Part shown: positions 1 to 8,430 of the stretch, piece after piece
Layout: every line of letters starts with the position of its first letter
Position numbering within the stretch: the stretch's first letter is position 1
DNA from: Lewinellaceae bacterium
GTDB taxonomy: Bacteria > Bacteroidota > Bacteroidia > Chitinophagales > Saprospiraceae
Assembly (NCBI GenBank): GCA_016712415.1
Contig: JADJRC010000016.1
Span: 124,001-188,000 of the forward strand
Direction of reading: 5' to 3'
Length of the DNA stretch: 64,000 nucleotides
Translations under genes and position numbers: made by a program
Notes under the pieces: generated by a model
Seen by the model: the letters and a program-made list of their open reading frames with translations, nothing else
The model's database searches: none
What the model was told of the DNA's origin: nothing

Positions 1-1
1 T

Positions 2-340
2 CGGTTTGCCGGAAGCGACAACCTCGACAAGGCAGGCTGGCACAGCGGCAATTCCGGCGGCAAAACCCATCCGGTAGGGGAGAAGGCCGGAAATGAGCTG
101 GGCCTGTACGATATGAGCGGCAATGTCTGGGAATGGTGCGCCGACCACTGGCACGACGACTACAAAAACGCTCCGGCAAATAGCAATGCCTGGACGAAAG
201 AAGGCAATCATAAAATGCGGGTCCTGCGTGGCGGATCCTGGAATGTTATCGATTTTTATTGCCGCTCCGTTTACCGGTACCGCGGGCTTCCGGATTACCG
301 ATACGATGCCTACGGTTTTCGGATCGTCCGGGAGATATAG
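2..340 (+). CDS. FGE-sulfatase (SUMF1) domain protein, C-terminal part
   Basis: The reading frame is open from the left edge, so only the last 112 residues are visible and the start lies outside the window. They contain the hallmark end of the formylglycine-generating-enzyme / SUMF1 fold: GLYDMSGNVWEWCADHW, then VLRGGSWN and the closing YGFRIVREI. Family members either oxidise a sulfatase cysteine or, very often in Bacteroidota, act as C-type-lectin-like modules in lipoproteins and gliding or T9SS accessory proteins. Which applies cannot be told from this piece. A second gene with the same domain lies near 59.4-60.1 kb and is decayed. Confidence 0.8.
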   Translation, partial: RFAGSDNLDKAGWHSGNSGGKTHPVGEKAGNELGLYDMSGNVWEWCADHWHDDYKNAPANSNAWTKEGNHKMRVLRGGSWNVIDFYCRSVYRYRGLPDYRYDAYGFRIVREI

Positions 341-354
341 TCCGCCATGTACTA

Positions 355-370
355 CGGATTTTCAAATCCG
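355..370. repeat. 16-bp palindrome, CGGAYTT..AARTCCG type
   Basis: CGGATTTTCAAATCCG is a perfect inverted repeat between the FGE-domain gene and the ABC exporter. Related palindromes occur at 6785-6801, 37346-37361 and 37373-37388. This one is preceded by GTACTA; the copy at 37373 is followed by TCGTAC, which matches it in the opposite orientation. A small dispersed palindromic repeat is the simplest reading. Confidence 0.5.
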
Positions 371-438
371 TTGACATGGCTTCTGCTTATCTTGCCCCTT
401 TTTCGGCCAAACCCCTTCACAACCCGCACCTTCGCTGC

Positions 439-560
439 ATGCTTCTGCTTTTTCGTTATTACGGCCCATATAAAAAGTACGTCATACTTGCCATTCTGTG
501 CAACCTGCTGATGTCGATGTTCATGATCGTCAGCATCCCGGTGTTGCAACCCTTTTTGCA
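439..560 (+). pseudogene. Displaced N-terminus of the ABC exporter (first TM helix)
   Basis: Frame 1 from the ATG at 439 encodes a charged cap (FRYYGPYKKY) and a hydrophobic helix ending in IPVLQPFLQ. This is the usual beginning of a MsbA-type exporter. It then runs into nonsense, while the rest of the exporter continues in frame 3 from about 550. In relatives the first helix and the LAPVRNG segment are separated by roughly 80-90 residues; here that stretch is missing. An internal deletion plus a frame change is inferred. Confidence 0.6.
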
Positions 561-2057
561 AACTCGCTGTATTTTCTGGCGCCGGTGCGCAACGGCATCA
601 TCAGCGACCTGCGGCAAAAAGTGGTGGAAAAAATACTCGAATTGCCCCTGTCCTATTTTTCGGAAGAACGCAAGGGCGACCTGATGAGCCGGGCGCAGGC
701 CGATGTGCAGGAAGTGGAATGGAGCATTGTAAACGTTGTGGAATCCGTGGCCCGCGAGCCGCTGGTCATTCTGGGAAGCCTGGCCTTTATGATCTTTGTT
801 TCCCCGCAATTACTCGTCTTTGTGTTTGCCCTGATGTTGTTTTCCGGCCTCATTATCGGTGGCATCGGCCGCTCGTTGCGGCGGCAGTCGGGTGCCGTGC
901 AGACCAGGCTGGGGCTGATCGGGTCATTGATTGAAGAAACCCTGGGCGGTTTGCGCATCATCAAAGGCTTTAATGCCGAGAAATGGCAGGAAGAGCGTTT
1001 TCGACGCGAAAACAAGGGGTATGCCCGCATGCTCACGCGGTTGTACCGGCGCAAAGACCTGGCATCGCCCCTGTCCGAATTTCTCGGTATAGCGGCGGTG
1101 TCGGTGTTGTTGTGGTTCGGCGCGCGGCAGGTGTTTGCCGGCGAACTGTCGGCGGCGACGTTTATTACCTTTTTATACGCCTTTTACAACATTATCGAAC
1201 CGGCCAAACAACTCAGCAGCGCATCATACAGCATGCGCAAAGGGCTGGGTGCGCTCGAGCGGGTGCAGTCGGTACTGGATGCCCCCGTATCCATATCAGA
1301 TACGGATGCTGCGCTGCCCATAGCATCCTTCGGCGACAGGATTGAATTCAAAAATGTCGCCTTCCAATACCGGAATGCCGAACGCGCCGCGCTGGAAAAT
1401 ATAAACCTGACCATTCCGTACGGAAAGGTCATCGCGCTTGTCGGGGCATCCGGCGCGGGTAAAAGCACCATCGCCGATTTGTTGCCGCGCTTTTACGACG
1501 TGTCGTCGGGGGAGATTCTGATCGACGGCAAAGACATCCGGACGCTGCGGGTACGCGAACTGCGCGCGCTGATGGGCATTGTCAGCCAGGAAGCCATACT
1601 GTTTAACGACACGGTACGCAACAATATCGCGTTCGGATTTCCGGCAGATGCCGCCGCCGTTGAGGCCGCCGCCAGGGCCGCCAATGCGCACGAGTTTATC
1701 GTCCGGATGCCGGAGGGTTATGACACCAACATAGGCGACCGCGGGTCGAAACTCAGCGGCGGACAGCGGCAGCGGCTGACCATTGCGCGGGCATTATTAA
1801 AAAATCCGCCAATTTTAATCCTCGACGAGGCAACTTCAGCGCTTGATTCGGAGTCTGAGAAACTTGTCCAGCTTGCATTGGAGCGCTTGTTGCAAAACCG
1901 CACGGCACTTGTGATCGCCCACCGGCTCAGCACCGTTCAGTATGCCGACGAAATCGTCGTACTGGATGCGGGCAAAATAATTGAGCGCGGGACGCATGAA
2001 ACATTGATGAAGTCGGGACTGGTATACCGCAAGCTCGTTGAATTGCAAGCATTATGA
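498..2057 (+). CDS. MsbA-type ABC exporter, fused permease and ATPase (5' end damaged)
   Basis: A half-transporter of the lipid A / multidrug exporter family. The 519-residue frame holds the permease domain (LAPVRNGI near residue 28, helices around 90-125 and 190-235) and a complete ATPase. The ATPase has Walker A GASGAGKS near 315, the Q-loop VSQEAILF, the signature LSGGQ near 420, Walker B ILILDEATSALD and the switch histidine in IAHRLST. The frame opens at a GTG, but its first 17 or so residues (QPADVDVHDRQ...) are out-of-frame translation of the true TM1 region, which lies in frame 1 from 439. The gene therefore appears to lack the periplasmic loop and TM2. The product would probably not fold as a normal exporter unless the lesion is an assembly error. 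The ATPase assignment is secure. Confidence 0.85.
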   Translation: MQPADVDVHDRQHPGVATLFANSLYFLAPVRNGIISDLRQKVVEKILELPLSYFSEERKGDLMSRAQADVQEVEWSIVNVVESVAREPLVILGSLAFMIFVSPQLLVFVFALMLFSGLIIGGIGRSLRRQSGAVQTRLGLIGSLIEETLGGLRIIKGFNAEKWQEERFRRENKGYARMLTRLYRRKDLASPLSEFLGIAAVSVLLWFGARQVFAGELSAATFITFLYAFYNIIEPAKQLSSASYSMRKGLGALERVQSVLDAPVSISDTDAALPIASFGDRIEFKNVAFQYRNAERAALENINLTIPYGKVIALVGASGAGKSTIADLLPRFYDVSSGEILIDGKDIRTLRVRELRALMGIVSQEAILFNDTVRNNIAFGFPADAAAVEAAARAANAHEFIVRMPEGYDTNIGDRGSKLSGGQRQRLTIARALLKNPPILILDEATSALDSESEKLVQLALERLLQNRTALVIAHRLSTVQYADEIVVLDAGKIIERGTHETLMKSGLVYRKLVELQAL

Positions 2058-2092
2058 CGTTTCTGCAGAAAAGGGGAATCTACTTCGCCGCC

Positions 2093-2127
2093 TTTTTGCC
2101 TTTTAGCAAAAAAGCAGCGTACCTTTG
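2093..2127 (+). promoter_or_regulatory. Bacteroidota-type promoter
   Basis: TACCTTTG at 2120-2127 matches the -7 consensus TAnnTTTG. A TTTTTG at 2093-2098 lies 21 nt upstream, as expected for the -33 element. It would drive the T9SS-exported protein starting at 2214. Confidence 0.6.
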
Positions 2128-2213
2128 AAGCAGGCCCGATTCGGGACAATACATACTACAATTGAGTAATATCAAATTTAATCTCCTCCTTTTCAATTTT
2201 ATCAAACAATCCG

Positions 2214-3359
2214 ATGAGACGAATGTTACTGGCAGTTTTCTCCGCTCTGTGCTTCAGCGCTTATTCCCAAATTATTGTTACTTCCGCTACATTTCCCGCT
2301 GCTGGCGATACATTTCATATCGCGCTCGATGCAGCCCCTATGGGTGTAAATCCGGCAACGCCTCCCGGCGGTAACCAGCTGTGGGATTTTACAAGCCTTC
2401 AGGCTTCCTCTACCAGCGAGATCATTTTTCGTCCGGCAAGCGCCGGGCTGTATTTCATGAGTTACCCCGGCGCCGATGCTGTGGTGATCGGACAGACGGG
2501 TGAGACGTATTACAACATCACCAACAACAAGGTGGAAGCGCTGGGTTATGCCGGCGCCGACCCCGCCGGATTCGGGTTGAATGTGCTGGCCAAGTTTTCG
2601 CCTCCTTTTGTCGAGCGCCAGTCTCCCATGTCTTTTTTTGATATAACACAGTCGGAAACAGACCTTTCCCTGCCGTTTTCCACTGCCCAACTCCCCGATT
2701 CCCTGTTTCAGGGGTTCTCGGCGCCCGACTCCATACGCGTCCGCTTGCACACGGAGCGACTTGATGCAGTAGATGGCTGGGGCACCTGCCAGATACCGGG
2801 CGGCTCCTACCCCGTGCTGCGCAAAAAACGGGTCGACTATGTTACGACCAACCTTGATGTGTACATCTCTTCCCCCTTCCCTCTTGGCTGGGTCGACCTG
2901 TCGCTTATCCTGCCTCCCGGAACTGGTGGACTGGGCAATTTTCTGGGTACGGATACGACAACTACGTACCGTTTTTACAGCGGCACCGAAAAGCAGGAGA
3001 TTGCCGTAGCCACCATGAGCAACGACCTTTCCGAAGTGCTGAGCGTGCAGTACAAGTTCAATGAAACTACCGATTCCCCCGTTGCGCCATCGCCGGGAAG
3101 CGCCAATATTCAGGCACGTCCGAATCCTGCCGTGGAATGGGTGAGTTTTGAATGCACCAACCTGCCACAGGACGATTATACGCTCAAGATTTTCAATATC
3201 GTCGGCAAGGTAGTCTGGAAAGAAAACTACGTCATTTCAGGCAGTAAAACCATAAAAATTGCCCTGGAGGACTTCAAAAAAGGCACCTATCTCTACAGCC
3301 TGCTGGATAGCAAAGGCAATACGATCGGTACCAAACGCCTGGTCGTATTGAAGCCCTGA
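2214..3359 (+). CDS. T9SS type A sorting domain-containing exported protein
   Basis: A 381-aa exported protein of unknown function. Residues 1-19 are a signal peptide (MRRMLLAVFSALCFSAYSQ). The last 80 residues are a type A T9SS sorting domain: ARPNPAVEWVSF, then YTLKIFNIVGKVVW and the closing GTYLYSLLDSKGN...KRLVVLKP. Such proteins cross the outer membrane through the type IX system and are anchored or released after the domain is removed. The middle (about 20-290) is a beta-rich region with no motif I recognise. The ATG at 2214 puts the signal peptide at the very N-terminus and follows the promoter at 2120. A hairpin terminator follows the gene. Confidence 0.85.
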   Translation: MRRMLLAVFSALCFSAYSQIIVTSATFPAAGDTFHIALDAAPMGVNPATPPGGNQLWDFTSLQASSTSEIIFRPASAGLYFMSYPGADAVVIGQTGETYYNITNNKVEALGYAGADPAGFGLNVLAKFSPPFVERQSPMSFFDITQSETDLSLPFSTAQLPDSLFQGFSAPDSIRVRLHTERLDAVDGWGTCQIPGGSYPVLRKKRVDYVTTNLDVYISSPFPLGWVDLSLILPPGTGGLGNFLGTDTTTTYRFYSGTEKQEIAVATMSNDLSEVLSVQYKFNETTDSPVAPSPGSANIQARPNPAVEWVSFECTNLPQDDYTLKIFNIVGKVVWKENYVISGSKTIKIALEDFKKGTYLYSLLDSKGNTIGTKRLVVLKP

Positions 3360-3390
3360 CCAGTATATTTTGCCGTTTTGGTTTTTTGGG

Positions 3391-3430
3391 GAAAAGTCAT
3401 CCTGGGTTTCAGGGTGACTTTTCTCATTTT
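3391..3430 (+). terminator. Hairpin terminator after the T9SS-exported protein
   Basis: GAAAAGTCATCCTG (3391-3404) pairs with TCAGGGTGACTTTTC (about 3410-3424) with one G-T wobble. The stem is followed by a T-rich stretch, CTCATTTTT. Confidence 0.65.
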
Positions 3431-3458
3431 TGTACCGGATTATGCCTGCTGTTTAAAA

Positions 3459-3905
3459 ATGAAGTGGACAACACTTGCGCTTTACGGGTTGATACTGGGG
3501 CTCCTGTTGGCAGCCCTGCAGTATTTTCAGTACCGCCTGCTGATCATGGAGCACGCGGAGCACTGGTATATCGGTATCGTCGCTTTGTTGTTCATGGTGG
3601 TAGGCGTCTGGGCAGGCGGAAAAATTGCCCGTAAAAAGCGTCAAAAGCCCGAAGAACCGGTCCCGGAGATCGGAGCTGCGGTCCTGCCGAAAGCAAGGGT
3701 GCTGGAAGGGCTCGGCATCACACCCAGGGAATACGAGGTGCTGGAACTGATTGCGCAGGGGCTGAGTAACCAGGAAATTGCCGACCGACTGTTCGTATCG
3801 CTGAACACGGTAAAAACCCACACTTCTAACGTATTCGGCAAACTGGATGCGCAACGCCGTACCCAGGCCATTCAGAAGGCCAAGGCGCTCGGCCTGCTGG
3901 AGTAG
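3459..3905 (+). CDS. Membrane-anchored LuxR-type helix-turn-helix protein
   Basis: A 148-aa protein with two N-terminal membrane helices (about residues 3-22 and 36-54), a short basic linker, and a GerE/LuxR DNA-binding domain at 84-148. The signature is LGITPREYEVLELIAQGLS, then the recognition helix VSLNTVKTHTSNVFGKL. There is no receiver domain, so it is not a standard response regulator; a DNA-binding domain tethered to the membrane is the direct reading. The start at 3459 is chosen because it begins right at the first helix; the longer in-frame start at 3378 would run through the preceding terminator. It is followed 115 bp later by a DUF4199 gene on the same strand, a pairing I have seen in this phylum, though the function is unknown. 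Confidence 0.8.
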   Translation: MKWTTLALYGLILGLLLAALQYFQYRLLIMEHAEHWYIGIVALLFMVVGVWAGGKIARKKRQKPEEPVPEIGAAVLPKARVLEGLGITPREYEVLELIAQGLSNQEIADRLFVSLNTVKTHTSNVFGKLDAQRRTQAIQKAKALGLLE

Positions 3906-4020
3906 CGGCTCACCCGAAAGTATGATTTTGGGTACAGGTACCGCGAATCACCCGAAAGGACGAGCGGTTTTTGCTTCGCTTCCGCTTCATTTGCAGCATG
4001 TTTCACAAAAAAATTACTGC

Positions 4021-4539
4021 ATGAAAAAGACCATTCTGACCTACGGCTTGATCTCCGGCGGTATTGCTGCCGTGCTCATGACCGCTACTGCCCTCTATTT
4101 CAATAATGCCACCGACTACCGGAACGGCGAACTGTTCGGTTACGCGGGTATTTTGCTGAGTATGGTATTTGTGTATTTGGGCGTACGGGCATTTCGCGAC
4201 AACTATACCGATGGCGCACTTTCTTTTGGAACGGCATTCAAGGTAGGCATCCTGATTACCCTGATTTCCTGTGCCTGCTACGTCATCGCCTGGCTGGTCG
4301 TTTACCAGACCTTGATGCCCGATTTTATGGATAGATACATCGAGCAGGCTCTGGCCCAAATGAAATTGAACGGCGCCACGGTGGAGCAGATCCGGCAGGA
4401 GGCCGCCAAGATGGAGGAGTTCAAGACCATGTATAAAAACCCCTTGGTGCGTGTAGCCTTTACCTTTCTGGAACCATTTCCTGTCGGCGTGCTGGTCACA
4501 CTGCTGTCGTCGGCCATCCTGCGGCGCAGGGTCTCCTGA
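4021..4539 (+). CDS. DUF4199 family membrane protein
   Basis: A 172-aa inner-membrane protein with four predicted helices, near residues 5-25, 40-57, 74-95 and 145-165, and a soluble stretch (about 105-140) rich in Q, E and K between helices 3 and 4. The topology and the YLGVRAFRDNYTDGALSFGTAF segment fit the DUF4199 family, which is common in Bacteroidota and has no known function. The start at 4021 gives a basic MKKT head directly before helix 1; a longer in-frame start at 3847 would overlap the LuxR gene and is rejected. A second protein of similar architecture is at 37763. Confidence 0.8.
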   Translation: MKKTILTYGLISGGIAAVLMTATALYFNNATDYRNGELFGYAGILLSMVFVYLGVRAFRDNYTDGALSFGTAFKVGILITLISCACYVIAWLVVYQTLMPDFMDRYIEQALAQMKLNGATVEQIRQEAAKMEEFKTMYKNPLVRVAFTFLEPFPVGVLVTLLSSAILRRRVS

Positions 4540-4606
4540 GCCTTTTTTTGTTAAAACCGGTTAAAACCCGTTAGTGAAAGGTGAATATTGGGTCTGTGGC
4601 GCCTTT

Positions 4607-4630
4607 AGAGGTTGTACAGGTGCAACCTCT
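4607..4630. other. Hairpin in the 172-bp gap before the beta-barrel gene
   Basis: AGAGGTTG at 4607-4614 and CAACCTCT at 4623-4630 form a perfect 8-bp stem around an 8-nt loop. No T-run follows, so it is not a typical terminator. It would sit in or near the 5' leader of the gene at 4712. Its function is unknown. Confidence 0.35.
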
Positions 4631-4711
4631 CCTGTAACCTTGCTGTCAGTTTGATCGTCTCCCCTCAAAACAGTGATCCACTTTCAGTAGCAAAACTTAA
4701 TACCACACACC

Positions 4712-5329
4712 ATGCGTACCAAATCCAGCTTTTTCGCCCTTGCTTTTCTGCTCTTGAGTATTTCACTTTTCGCCCAACGCGAAGAAACCGTACTGGGCTC
4801 CCGCGGCTGGGGGCTCTCCGGTATCTGGGGTGGCTACAGCCATCAATATACCGGATATCAAAACACGGATGGGTTCAACAGGGGGGGCTTCTTCGGCTTT
4901 GAATTCGGGAAATCCCTTTTTCTGGGATGGACGCATTACAGCCTGCGCGACGATATTCTGCTCATAGACGGCGACAACCAGCGCTTCGATTTCCGGTTTA
5001 ACGGCGGCAGAATCGGGTATGCATTTGTACCCTACAAGGCAGTGCATCCCATGCTCAATGTAGAACTGGGCAGGGGCCACGCTACCTTGTCCGGCGAAGG
5101 GACCGACAACATGTTCATCATACAGCCTTCTGCCGGTGTCGAGATCAATGTATTCCGCTGGTTCCGCTTCGGCCTGGAAGGCGGCTATCGTTTTGCCCGG
5201 AATGTCGACTATGTCAGCCTGAACAACAACGACCTCTCCGGGGTTTTCGGGCAGGCCAGTCTGAAGTTCGGCTTTTCCTGGGGGCGTTACCACAAACGCG
5301 AAGACTATCGAAAGAACTACGAAAACTGA
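4712..5329 (+). CDS. Outer-membrane beta-barrel protein, hypothetical
   Basis: A 205-aa protein with a clear signal peptide (MRTKSSFFALAFLLLSISLFAQ, about residues 1-22) and a mature part with alternating aromatic/glycine strands (WGGYSHQYTGY, FGFEFGKSLFLGW, RFRFGLEGGYRFA, ASLKFGFSWGRY), typical of small 8-strand barrels. Nothing shows a substrate. It stands alone, with a terminator at 5371 and the separate rocD promoter downstream. Confidence 0.75.
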   Translation: MRTKSSFFALAFLLLSISLFAQREETVLGSRGWGLSGIWGGYSHQYTGYQNTDGFNRGGFFGFEFGKSLFLGWTHYSLRDDILLIDGDNQRFDFRFNGGRIGYAFVPYKAVHPMLNVELGRGHATLSGEGTDNMFIIQPSAGVEINVFRWFRFGLEGGYRFARNVDYVSLNNNDLSGVFGQASLKFGFSWGRYHKREDYRKNYEN

Positions 5330-5370
5330 GGGGCCTGACCCTGGCATTTTAACAGACATAGAAAACTACT

Positions 5371-5415
5371 GCGGCGGTTTTGGGTTTTACCCAGAGCCGC
5401 CATTTTGTTTTTCTT
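5371..5415 (+). terminator. Rho-independent terminator after the beta-barrel gene
   Basis: GCGGCGG...TTGGGT pairs with ACCCAG...CCGCC (5371-5401), followed by the T-rich ATTTTGTTTTTC. Confidence 0.7.
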
Positions 5416-5447
5416 TGACGCTTTGCGGCCAAAATGCGCTAATTTTG
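5414..5447 (+). promoter_or_regulatory. Bacteroidota-type promoter for rocD
   Basis: TAATTTTG at 5440-5447 fits TAnnTTTG. A TTTG at 5414-5417 lies 22 nt upstream in the -33 position. The rocD start codon is about 50 nt downstream. Confidence 0.55.
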
Positions 5448-5498
5448 CGCTATAATTCACCACACTTCTTATCGCTCACTCTATCACGCCGCTCACAT

Positions 5499-6743
5499 AT
5501 GGAAGTCCTGACCACCACATCGTCTGCCACCGCCTACATGGAACTCGAAGACCGATTTAACGCCCATAATTATCACCCGATGCCGGTTGTGCTGGAGCGG
5601 GGGCAGGGGGTGTACGTCTGGGATGTGGACGGGAAGCGGTACTACGACTTTCTCTCTGCTTACAGCGCCGTCAACCAAGGGCACTGCCACCCGAGGATTA
5701 TCCGTGCGCTGACAACCCAGGCACAGCAGCTGACCCTGACCTCACGGGCATTTTACAACAACCTGCTGGGCGAATACGCGGAGTTTGTCACCAGTTATTT
5801 TGGCTACGACCGCATGTTGCCCATGAACACAGGTGTGGAGGGTGTCGAAACGGCCATCAAACTCGCCCGGAAATGGGCATACCAGGTCAAGGGCGTCGCG
5901 GAAGGACAGGCAAAGATCATTTTTGTGGAAGGCAATTTTCACGGCCGGACACTCGGCGCCATATCCGCCTCCACCGATCCCGACAGCCGGAAGGGCTTCG
6001 GCCCGTATATGCCGGGCTATATCGTGATACCTTATAACAACCTTCCTGCATTGGAGGCTGCCCTGCAGGATCCCGACGTCTGCGGATTTATCGTGGAGCC
6101 GATTCAGGGCGAAGCGGGCGTATTTGTACCCGACGACCAGTACCTGCCCGGGGCATACGAACTGTGCAAGCGGCACCGTGTGCTGTTTATCGCCGACGAG
6201 GTGCAGACCGGCATTGCCCGAACCGGAAAACTGCTGTGCTGCGACCATTACGGGTTCAAACCGGACGTGCTGATACTTGGTAAAGCCCTGTCGGGCGGCG
6301 TACTCCCGGTGAGTGCCGTGCTCAGCAGCGACGAGGTCATGCTTACGATCAAGCCGGGCGAACACGGCTCTACCTTTGGCGGCAACCCGCTCGCCTGCGC
6401 CGTGGCCACGGAGGCGCTTAAAGTGGTGCAAGACGAGAAACTCGCCGAAAATGCCGAAGCGCTGGGCAAAATATTTCGCAGCCGCATGGAAGCCTTGCAG
6501 CACAAACGCCCCGACCTGATTGCGCAGGTGCGCGGCAAGGGCCTGCTCAACGCGATTGTGATCAACGATTCGGAACAAAGCCGGACGGCCTGGAATATAT
6601 GTATCGAAATGGCAGAAAACGGACTGCTGGCCAAACCCACCCACGGCAATATCATTCGCTTTGCACCGCCGCTGGTGATGACGCCCGAGCAACTCGAGGA
6701 ATGCTGCCACATCATCGAACAAGTGATTTCAGGATGGGCCTGA
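5499..6743 (+). CDS. rocD: Ornithine--oxo-acid transaminase
   Basis: A 414-aa class III PLP-dependent aminotransferase that converts ornithine and a 2-oxo acid to glutamate semialdehyde and an amino acid, linking arginine breakdown to proline and glutamate. Visible landmarks: YDFLSAYSAVNQGHCHP (residues 49-65, characteristic of the ornithine group), MNTGVEGVETAIKLARKW, the PLP-phosphate region NFHGRT (146-151), the cofactor aspartate in ADEVQTG (D233), the Schiff-base lysine K262 in LGKALSGG, and GSTFGGNPL. The length is normal. The start at 5499 follows the promoter at 5440; an in-frame start at 5415 lies upstream of that promoter and is rejected. Monocistronic; the G/C tract follows. Confidence 0.93.
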   Translation: MEVLTTTSSATAYMELEDRFNAHNYHPMPVVLERGQGVYVWDVDGKRYYDFLSAYSAVNQGHCHPRIIRALTTQAQQLTLTSRAFYNNLLGEYAEFVTSYFGYDRMLPMNTGVEGVETAIKLARKWAYQVKGVAEGQAKIIFVEGNFHGRTLGAISASTDPDSRKGFGPYMPGYIVIPYNNLPALEAALQDPDVCGFIVEPIQGEAGVFVPDDQYLPGAYELCKRHRVLFIADEVQTGIARTGKLLCCDHYGFKPDVLILGKALSGGVLPVSAVLSSDEVMLTIKPGEHGSTFGGNPLACAVATEALKVVQDEKLAENAEALGKIFRSRMEALQHKRPDLIAQVRGKGLLNAIVINDSEQSRTAWNICIEMAENGLLAKPTHGNIIRFAPPLVMTPEQLEECCHIIEQVISGWA

Positions 6744-6784
6744 TTTTAAATCCTGCCTAAAAAAGACTATATTTTATTATTTCA

Positions 6785-6801
6785 CCGGTTTTGAAATCCG
6801 G
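6785..6801. repeat. Imperfect palindrome of the CGGAYTT..AARTCCG family
   Basis: CCGGTTTTGAAATCCGG is an inverted repeat with one G-T pair, between rocD and the G/C tract. It is related to the copies at 355-370 and 37346-37388. Confidence 0.4.
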
Positions 6802-6866
6802 AATACCGGTCCTGCTCGTAGTTGGATACAGGCATCACAGTGCTGCCTGATACGAACCAATTTTCA

Positions 6867-7260
<394 letters not shown>

Positions 7261-7283
7261 CACGATATGGAAAATTAGTTGGG

Positions 7284-8243
7284 TCAGTCTGGTGGGCCGT
7301 CAATCCTGATCGACCTGATCGATTCCCGCCAGACAATGCCCTCATTGGTCGTGCGTACCGGGCCTTTGATTTGAAGGTTGATAAAACTGTTGATACGCAC
7401 CTCCTGTTCGCGGGCATCGACGACAAGTTGATCGCCCTTGAATTTGGGTTTGGTGTAAAATGTGACGGTAAACCCTTTGGGTACGATGAGCGAGCCGGGG
7501 TAATTCAGGCAGTCTCCTCCGGCGCAATCCTTGCGGCTGCCGGCCATGCGTTCTACCTTTCCCTGGAATCCGGACTTACTGAACAGGGTAATGCCTCCCT
7601 GGGCGCGGTAGATGAATCCGGCGAGGTCGCCCGCCGTTTTAAGATCGCGGGTATTGTCGTCGCTGATATTCACCTGGAATTGTGCTTCCAGGGCTTCGAT
7701 AAGTTCCTTCCGTTTTTTCTTGTTTTTTTTGATCCGGAACGAAAGGTCAGGCACGGCTTTTTGGTAGATTTTCTCCGTTTTGATCCGAACCCCTTCCCTT
7801 ACGTCGAGACTGTCGAGCCGTCGGATAACGTGTGAAGGCGCGTCCATGTCAAATTCAAATTGAATCGGGATCATCATACGCACGCAGACAGGAAGGCCGT
7901 CGACGGTGCCTGGCGCCCAGGCCGGACTCCGGCCAAGTTTTTCCATGACCTGCCTGGACAGGCTACTGTCACCCCGTACAATTTCAATGTCGGAAATACT
8001 GCCGTCGGGATTGACGACAAATGAGGTGATTACTTTCCCGGAGGGCAGGTTTGCCGTCTTTGGCAGGCGGATATTGTCGGACAGGAATCCGAGCAGCGCT
8101 CCATCTCCGCCGGGGAACTGCGGGATAGTGGATACGTCGCTGACGGCATAGATTTTCCGCAGGGCGATCCCACGGTCGGTTTGCGCATATGCACTTTGGA
8201 CCAAAAGCAACAAAAAAACGATACTACGCATGGCAAATGACAT
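7284..8243 (-). CDS. Exported protein with TonB C-terminal-like domain and a crystallin-like tail
   Basis: A 319-aa protein with a signal peptide (MRSIVFLLLLVQSAYAQ; the start could be the ATG at 8243 or the one at 8231). Residues about 38-135 match the TonB energy-transducer C-terminal fold: FPGGDGALLGFLSDNIRLP, GKVITSFVVNPDGSISDIEI, LGRSPAWAPGTVDGLPV, and RMMIPIQFEFD. No N-terminal membrane anchor or proline-rich spacer precedes it, so it is a periplasmic TonB-like domain rather than a true TonB. The C-terminal 90 residues (GGITLFSKSGFQGKVERMA..., VTFYTKPKFKGDQLVV) resemble beta/gamma-crystallin strands. Function unknown. A terminator and a TonB-like remnant lie just upstream. Confidence 0.7.
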   Translation of the reverse strand: MSFAMRSIVFLLLLVQSAYAQTDRGIALRKIYAVSDVSTIPQFPGGDGALLGFLSDNIRLPKTANLPSGKVITSFVVNPDGSISDIEIVRGDSSLSRQVMEKLGRSPAWAPGTVDGLPVCVRMMIPIQFEFDMDAPSHVIRRLDSLDVREGVRIKTEKIYQKAVPDLSFRIKKNKKKRKELIEALEAQFQVNISDDNTRDLKTAGDLAGFIYRAQGGITLFSKSGFQGKVERMAGSRKDCAGGDCLNYPGSLIVPKGFTVTFYTKPKFKGDQLVVDAREQEVRINSFINLQIKGPVRTTNEGIVWRESIRSIRIDGPPD

Positions 8244-8274
8244 TTGACGGCCAAGTTACAGGCATTGGTTCCCA

Positions 8275-8314
8275 AAAATAAAAAATCCGACACACTTCAT
8301 GCAGTATGTCGGAT
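8275..8314 (-). terminator. Hairpin terminator (minus strand) downstream of rtcB and the TonB-like remnant
   Basis: ATCCGAC at 8285-8291 pairs with GTCGGAT at 8308-8314, with further pairing inside (ACA/TGT). On the minus strand the stem is followed by a T-run (the A-run at 8274-8285). Confidence 0.65.
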
Positions 8315-8334
8315 TCAGTGGGCGTTTTTCGGGT

Positions 8335-8430
8335 TCAAAGCTTGAACCGGACGGGTAAGGTAAAACGCACGCGCACTTTTTGACCTTTCAATTCACCGGG
8401 TCCTTGTACGTTGAAGTTTTTTCCTGTCTC
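8335..8430 (-). pseudogene. Remnant of a TonB-family C-terminus
   Basis: Directly after the rtcB stop and in the same frame, the minus strand encodes about 31 residues ending in VRVRFTLPVRFKL and a stop at 8335-8337. FTLPVRFKL is the typical last strand of Bacteroidota TonB energy transducers. There is no start codon or upstream part of the gene; rtcB takes its place. A truncated TonB gene is inferred. Confidence 0.5.
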
